This document shows positions 60,999 through 64,000 of a DNA stretch of 64,000 bases, piece after piece. Location of the stretch: positions 326,069 to 390,068 of the forward strand of contig NW_019776079.1 of the NCBI RefSeq assembly GCF_001039355.2, read 5' to 3'. Source of the DNA: Lingula anatina (lineage: Eukaryota > Brachiopoda > Lingulata > Lingulida > Lingulidae). The notes under the pieces are model-generated. The model worked only from the letters and a program-made list of their open reading frames with translations, had not been told where the DNA came from and ran no database searches. A program made the position numbers and the translations under genes. Each line of letters starts with the position of its first letter. Position 1 is the first letter of the stretch.

Positions 60999-63037
60999 AG
61001 GGTGTCTTCAGATTTTCTAACAAAAATAAAGAGTCCTAGACCCATGCATGGCTCTCATGATAGCTGTAAAATTTTGAAAATGGGGGAGCTTGTGCCTCAG
61101 ATCAAGAAAGTTTGTGGCATGTTTTATCATGGAGGGAGAAGTCAGTGGGTCTTACATCATTGGCAGCTTTCTGGTTGATACATCCTGGGCATGATGTGCT
61201 CTTCACTGAAAAGAATCACTTTCTAAGTGTTCTTGACAACCAATTTTTTTCTTTACCCAATGGGTTATTTTTTTCAGTGATGTCTGTATTGTAAATGGTT
61301 GTGGCAAAGCTATTGTTATAATGATTTTAAGTGATTGGAAACAATTGACAGTAATATTTTCTTGACATTTCTCATTTTTGGGGGATGGTTCAGTAAGTAG
61401 GGTTCAATAAGGATTCAAATACATCAGTGCATATGAATGGACAGAGATTAATTAAGTCTGGTGCTTTGGCAATGTTTTGTTCAACAATGACAAAATGAGC
61501 TAGGAATTGTTATTGATAGATATTTAGATTGGTGGTTTTTGGACAGTTTTAGATTATATGTTTGATTATTCACCAATTAATACTGTTGGATCAGTAGTTG
61601 ACATGATGTGTGTATTCCAGTAAGCAAATAATAATATTACAGGGATACATTTTAACTATTGACAGGTTTCATATCTGTGTACAGGATCGCAGTACCACTT
61701 TTTAGTTTGCTTATGTTTTTCACAATGCTTTTTTTCACATTTTTATCCCATTATTTGGATGTATAACATAATAGAATCATAGGAATTATACATGTTAGAA
61801 TATTTTATTTATTTGAATGGTTATGTATGCTACATGCTGCATTATGACCTGACATTGTCTAAAGGAAGCCTAGTGGCACTTTGAACGTTAATGTACCATT
61901 ACTGTAGTAGGATGTACAAAATCATTGTAACATTGAAATTATTTGCTGTACTTCATAGAGAGCAGACTGCACTGGACTATAGTGATCTGTTTGCAAATAT
62001 CATCTACATCAATATCAGTTGCATGTTTTGGTTCTAAGACTAATAGTAAATTTACATTGTTTTCTATTAGTTATCAGTATACAGTGTAATGTTTCTTATA
62101 GAAAACCCACTTCCGAAACATTTTCATTTGACAATATAATAGAATACATATAAAGATATTTGACTTTGTGTATGCAATTTAAGCCATCAACATTATTATT
62201 ATTATTATTGAGAAAGTAAAGTACTGTGACAATAATAATAATAATTATAATAATAAACTTTAAAGAGGGTAAAACGTGTTAAGTAACCAGAATAACCAGT
62301 TAAATGATTTAGTCATGGAATAGATTGTATATCATAACCTCATAACATACATTTATTGTTTGTCCAAGATGATATGCAACCATGTAAAGTATATACGCTG
62401 TATCTCATTTTGTATCATATACCTCTGTTTTATTTGAAAAGTACATGGATTCATTCTGAATTTAAGTAAGGTGGTTAAACTGGTGTTGATTATGAACATG
62501 CAAACCTTTGTGTGTGCTGTTCATTATGTAAATGATGCCTGTTGGAAAGGTATTTGCAAGCAACCGTCTCACCTAACACATTTCTTCCAATAATAATAAT
62601 GGTCTTTTCAACACCACAGCTATTAGAAATGTTCATTCTTCCTGACCTGTATTTTTATTGGAAATGAGTATTTGAGTGTTTTCAGAAATATGTGAAAAAT
62701 TTGCCTGTCACCAGCATTTGCTGATGTCTTTCAAATGATTTAGTCTGAATTCTGTATACGAGTACCCCTATCAAACAGCAAACCTGAATTTGTGCAACAG
62801 AAAGGATAAAGTTTTTTTTTTGTGTTTTGTCTGGTTCTGCTATAACCACTTTTCACATTATCCACCATTATATATGTAAGCACCTCAAAATGCTCCACAT
62901 ATATGTATAAACATAACCTAGCATACAGATATTTATGATACTTCATATATCTATGGGATTTTGGTGCTTCAAGTGATATTTTTTGCATCATGTGGAGAAC
63001 ATTTGCATTTGCAAATTGTAAGGTTCTCTCTCACTTA
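60999..63037. other. ZRANB1 3' UTR and downstream intergenic DNA
   Basis: A first AATAAA lies at 61025-61030, right after the stop codon. Others occur near 62250. Short ATT/AAT runs at about 62193-62252 form an inverted ATT/AAT pair. No further gene is visible. Confidence 0.6.
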
Positions 63038-63297
63038 GGCCCCTTTTCACACAGAGCGATAGTTTTCTGCATTGCTGTAGTTAGAGAGATTGGCAAATTA
63101 ATAATGGTATGAAAATTATGCAATATGCACTTAAACAGAGCCACCATGCTTAACAAGGCCAGTTAACCCAGTGAATTTTGACTGATGCATAAGGGCTTGC
63201 GAAAGGGGGTACCTACATTCCCCCCGATTGAAATTTTATGCTAAGAAAATTTGAACTGGTGTGGTACAGAAAACTACTGCTCAATGTGAAAATGGCC
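63038..63297. mobile_element. Harbinger-like MITE with TTA target duplication
   Basis: A 260-bp element. The left end GGCCCCTTTTCACACAGAGC then GATAGTTTTCTG is mirrored by CAGAAAACTACTGC and TCAATGTGAAAATGGCC on the right. TTA lies directly outside both ends (63035-63037, 63298-63300). A GGCC-starting TIR with a TTA/TWA duplication is typical of PIF/Harbinger-derived MITEs. It is non-coding. Confidence 0.85.
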
Positions 63298-63468
63298 TTA
63301 GTTTCTAGACTTGATAGTATGTGTTGTTGAGGATAGCTCAAACGGGCTTTGCATTAAAGTAGATAGAACCAGTGGTTGTTTGAGGTTAAGTCTACCTTCA
63401 CTTTTGTGTTGATTTGCAACTTGGGTGCAATATTGTATTTAGAATGATAATATATATTATATATATAT

Positions 63469-63505
63469 TAAGAGAATGCATGTCAGTTTCACATGCATTC
63501 TCTTA
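63469..63505. repeat. 14-bp perfect stem hairpin
   Basis: TAAGAGAATGCATG, a 9-base loop, then CATGCATTCTCTTA. It follows an AT-rich dinucleotide stretch. It may be a small foldback repeat. Confidence 0.85.
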
Positions 63506-64000
63506 TATTATGATTTATGAGTTTTTTAGTTTTTGTGGTGCTGCACTTGAAAGACTTTTCATATAATTTCACTTTCATAACATATGGCACACCCCTCTTC
63601 ATTTGGCAATATATTATTTCAAATCCATTTTGACGTGATTAGTTGTAACATTGTTTGATACACTGAAATATGATTTGGGTTTCCTTCTCATACAGATGTA
63701 TCAGCATCTTACAGAATGTTACTAAGTAGATGGTTGAAAGGAATCAAAATTTTGCATCCTTTTGTCACAAGCATTTCTGGATTGAAAATAATTACCAGCG
63801 ATAGATGTGACACAATGTCACCTTGGTCCAGTCAGCTTAGTTTACCTATGTGGCCTTCTTTTTAGACGAGGCTCTACTTAAACAAATGACAAGCATATAC
63901 CAGCCTTCAAATAAGGCATGATAAAATCTAACTTTTGGATTGAAGAATCAAATCTGCTTATCTAGTTCAATAATTTAATAAGAATCGCTCATGATATTTC
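63506..64000. other. intergenic right edge
   Basis: No coding, RNA or transposon feature is recognised to the end of the window. Confidence 0.6.

Noticed and set aside
1-64000. CRISPR arrays, tRNA or rRNA genes, bacterial-type operons
   Set aside because: I looked for regularly spaced repeats, cloverleaf-like segments and rRNA motifs and recognised none. The window is plainly eukaryotic, with spliced genes.

Overview
This is a eukaryotic (metazoan) genomic window of about 36% GC by eye. It is intron-rich, dense in simple repeats and palindromic DNA transposons, and contains one N gap (47581-48023) and one isolated N (31149). Six protein-coding genes can be reconstructed with every splice junction in phase: a Ly6/uPAR GPI-anchored protein, LRRIQ1, an SLCO/OATP transporter (SLCO4-like), GOLT1B/GOT1, a phosphatidylethanolamine-binding protein (PEBP) and the OTU deubiquitinase ZRANB1/TRABID. 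The gene set, long introns and repeat types suggest a marine invertebrate bilaterian (lophotrochozoan or invertebrate deuterostome). The species cannot be fixed from the sequence.

Layout. 1-8000: poorly resolved minus-strand coding exons, with the C-terminal end of one unidentified gene at 2947-5218 and possibly the N-terminal exons of another that runs off the left edge, embedded in at least two families of palindromic MITEs. 8541-9011: an intact plus-strand ORF resembling the PHD-like C-terminal tail of pogo/Tigger-type transposases, followed by a cluster of alternating GGGGC..CGCC motifs. 12325-14477 (-): Ly6/uPAR gene. 16454-30532 (-): LRRIQ1 with 28 coding exons. Its first exons are duplicated at 31150-32443 next to an isolated N, probably an assembly (haplotype) duplication. 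33914-39835 (+): SLCO transporter, head-to-head with LRRIQ1. 43011-46735 (-): GOLT1B, convergent with SLCO. 47422-48113: an inverted-repeat element containing the assembly gap. 48521-50762 (-): PEBP. 53400-60998 (+): ZRANB1, sharing a short head-to-head promoter region with PEBP that carries CRE and ETS consensus sites. 61000-64000: ZRANB1 3' UTR and intergenic DNA with a TTA-flanked MITE.

The genes do not form one pathway. They are an ordinary mixture of a likely ciliary protein (LRRIQ1), a membrane transporter, an ER-Golgi trafficking protein, a lipid/kinase-regulatory protein and a ubiquitin-signalling enzyme. No clearly new biological system is visible. The points most worth a second look are the duplicated LRRIQ1 5' end, a GC-AG intron carrying an antisense LINE, a start codon split from an extended TRABID N-terminus, a frame-shifting cassette exon in TRABID, and several MITE families with visible target-site duplications.
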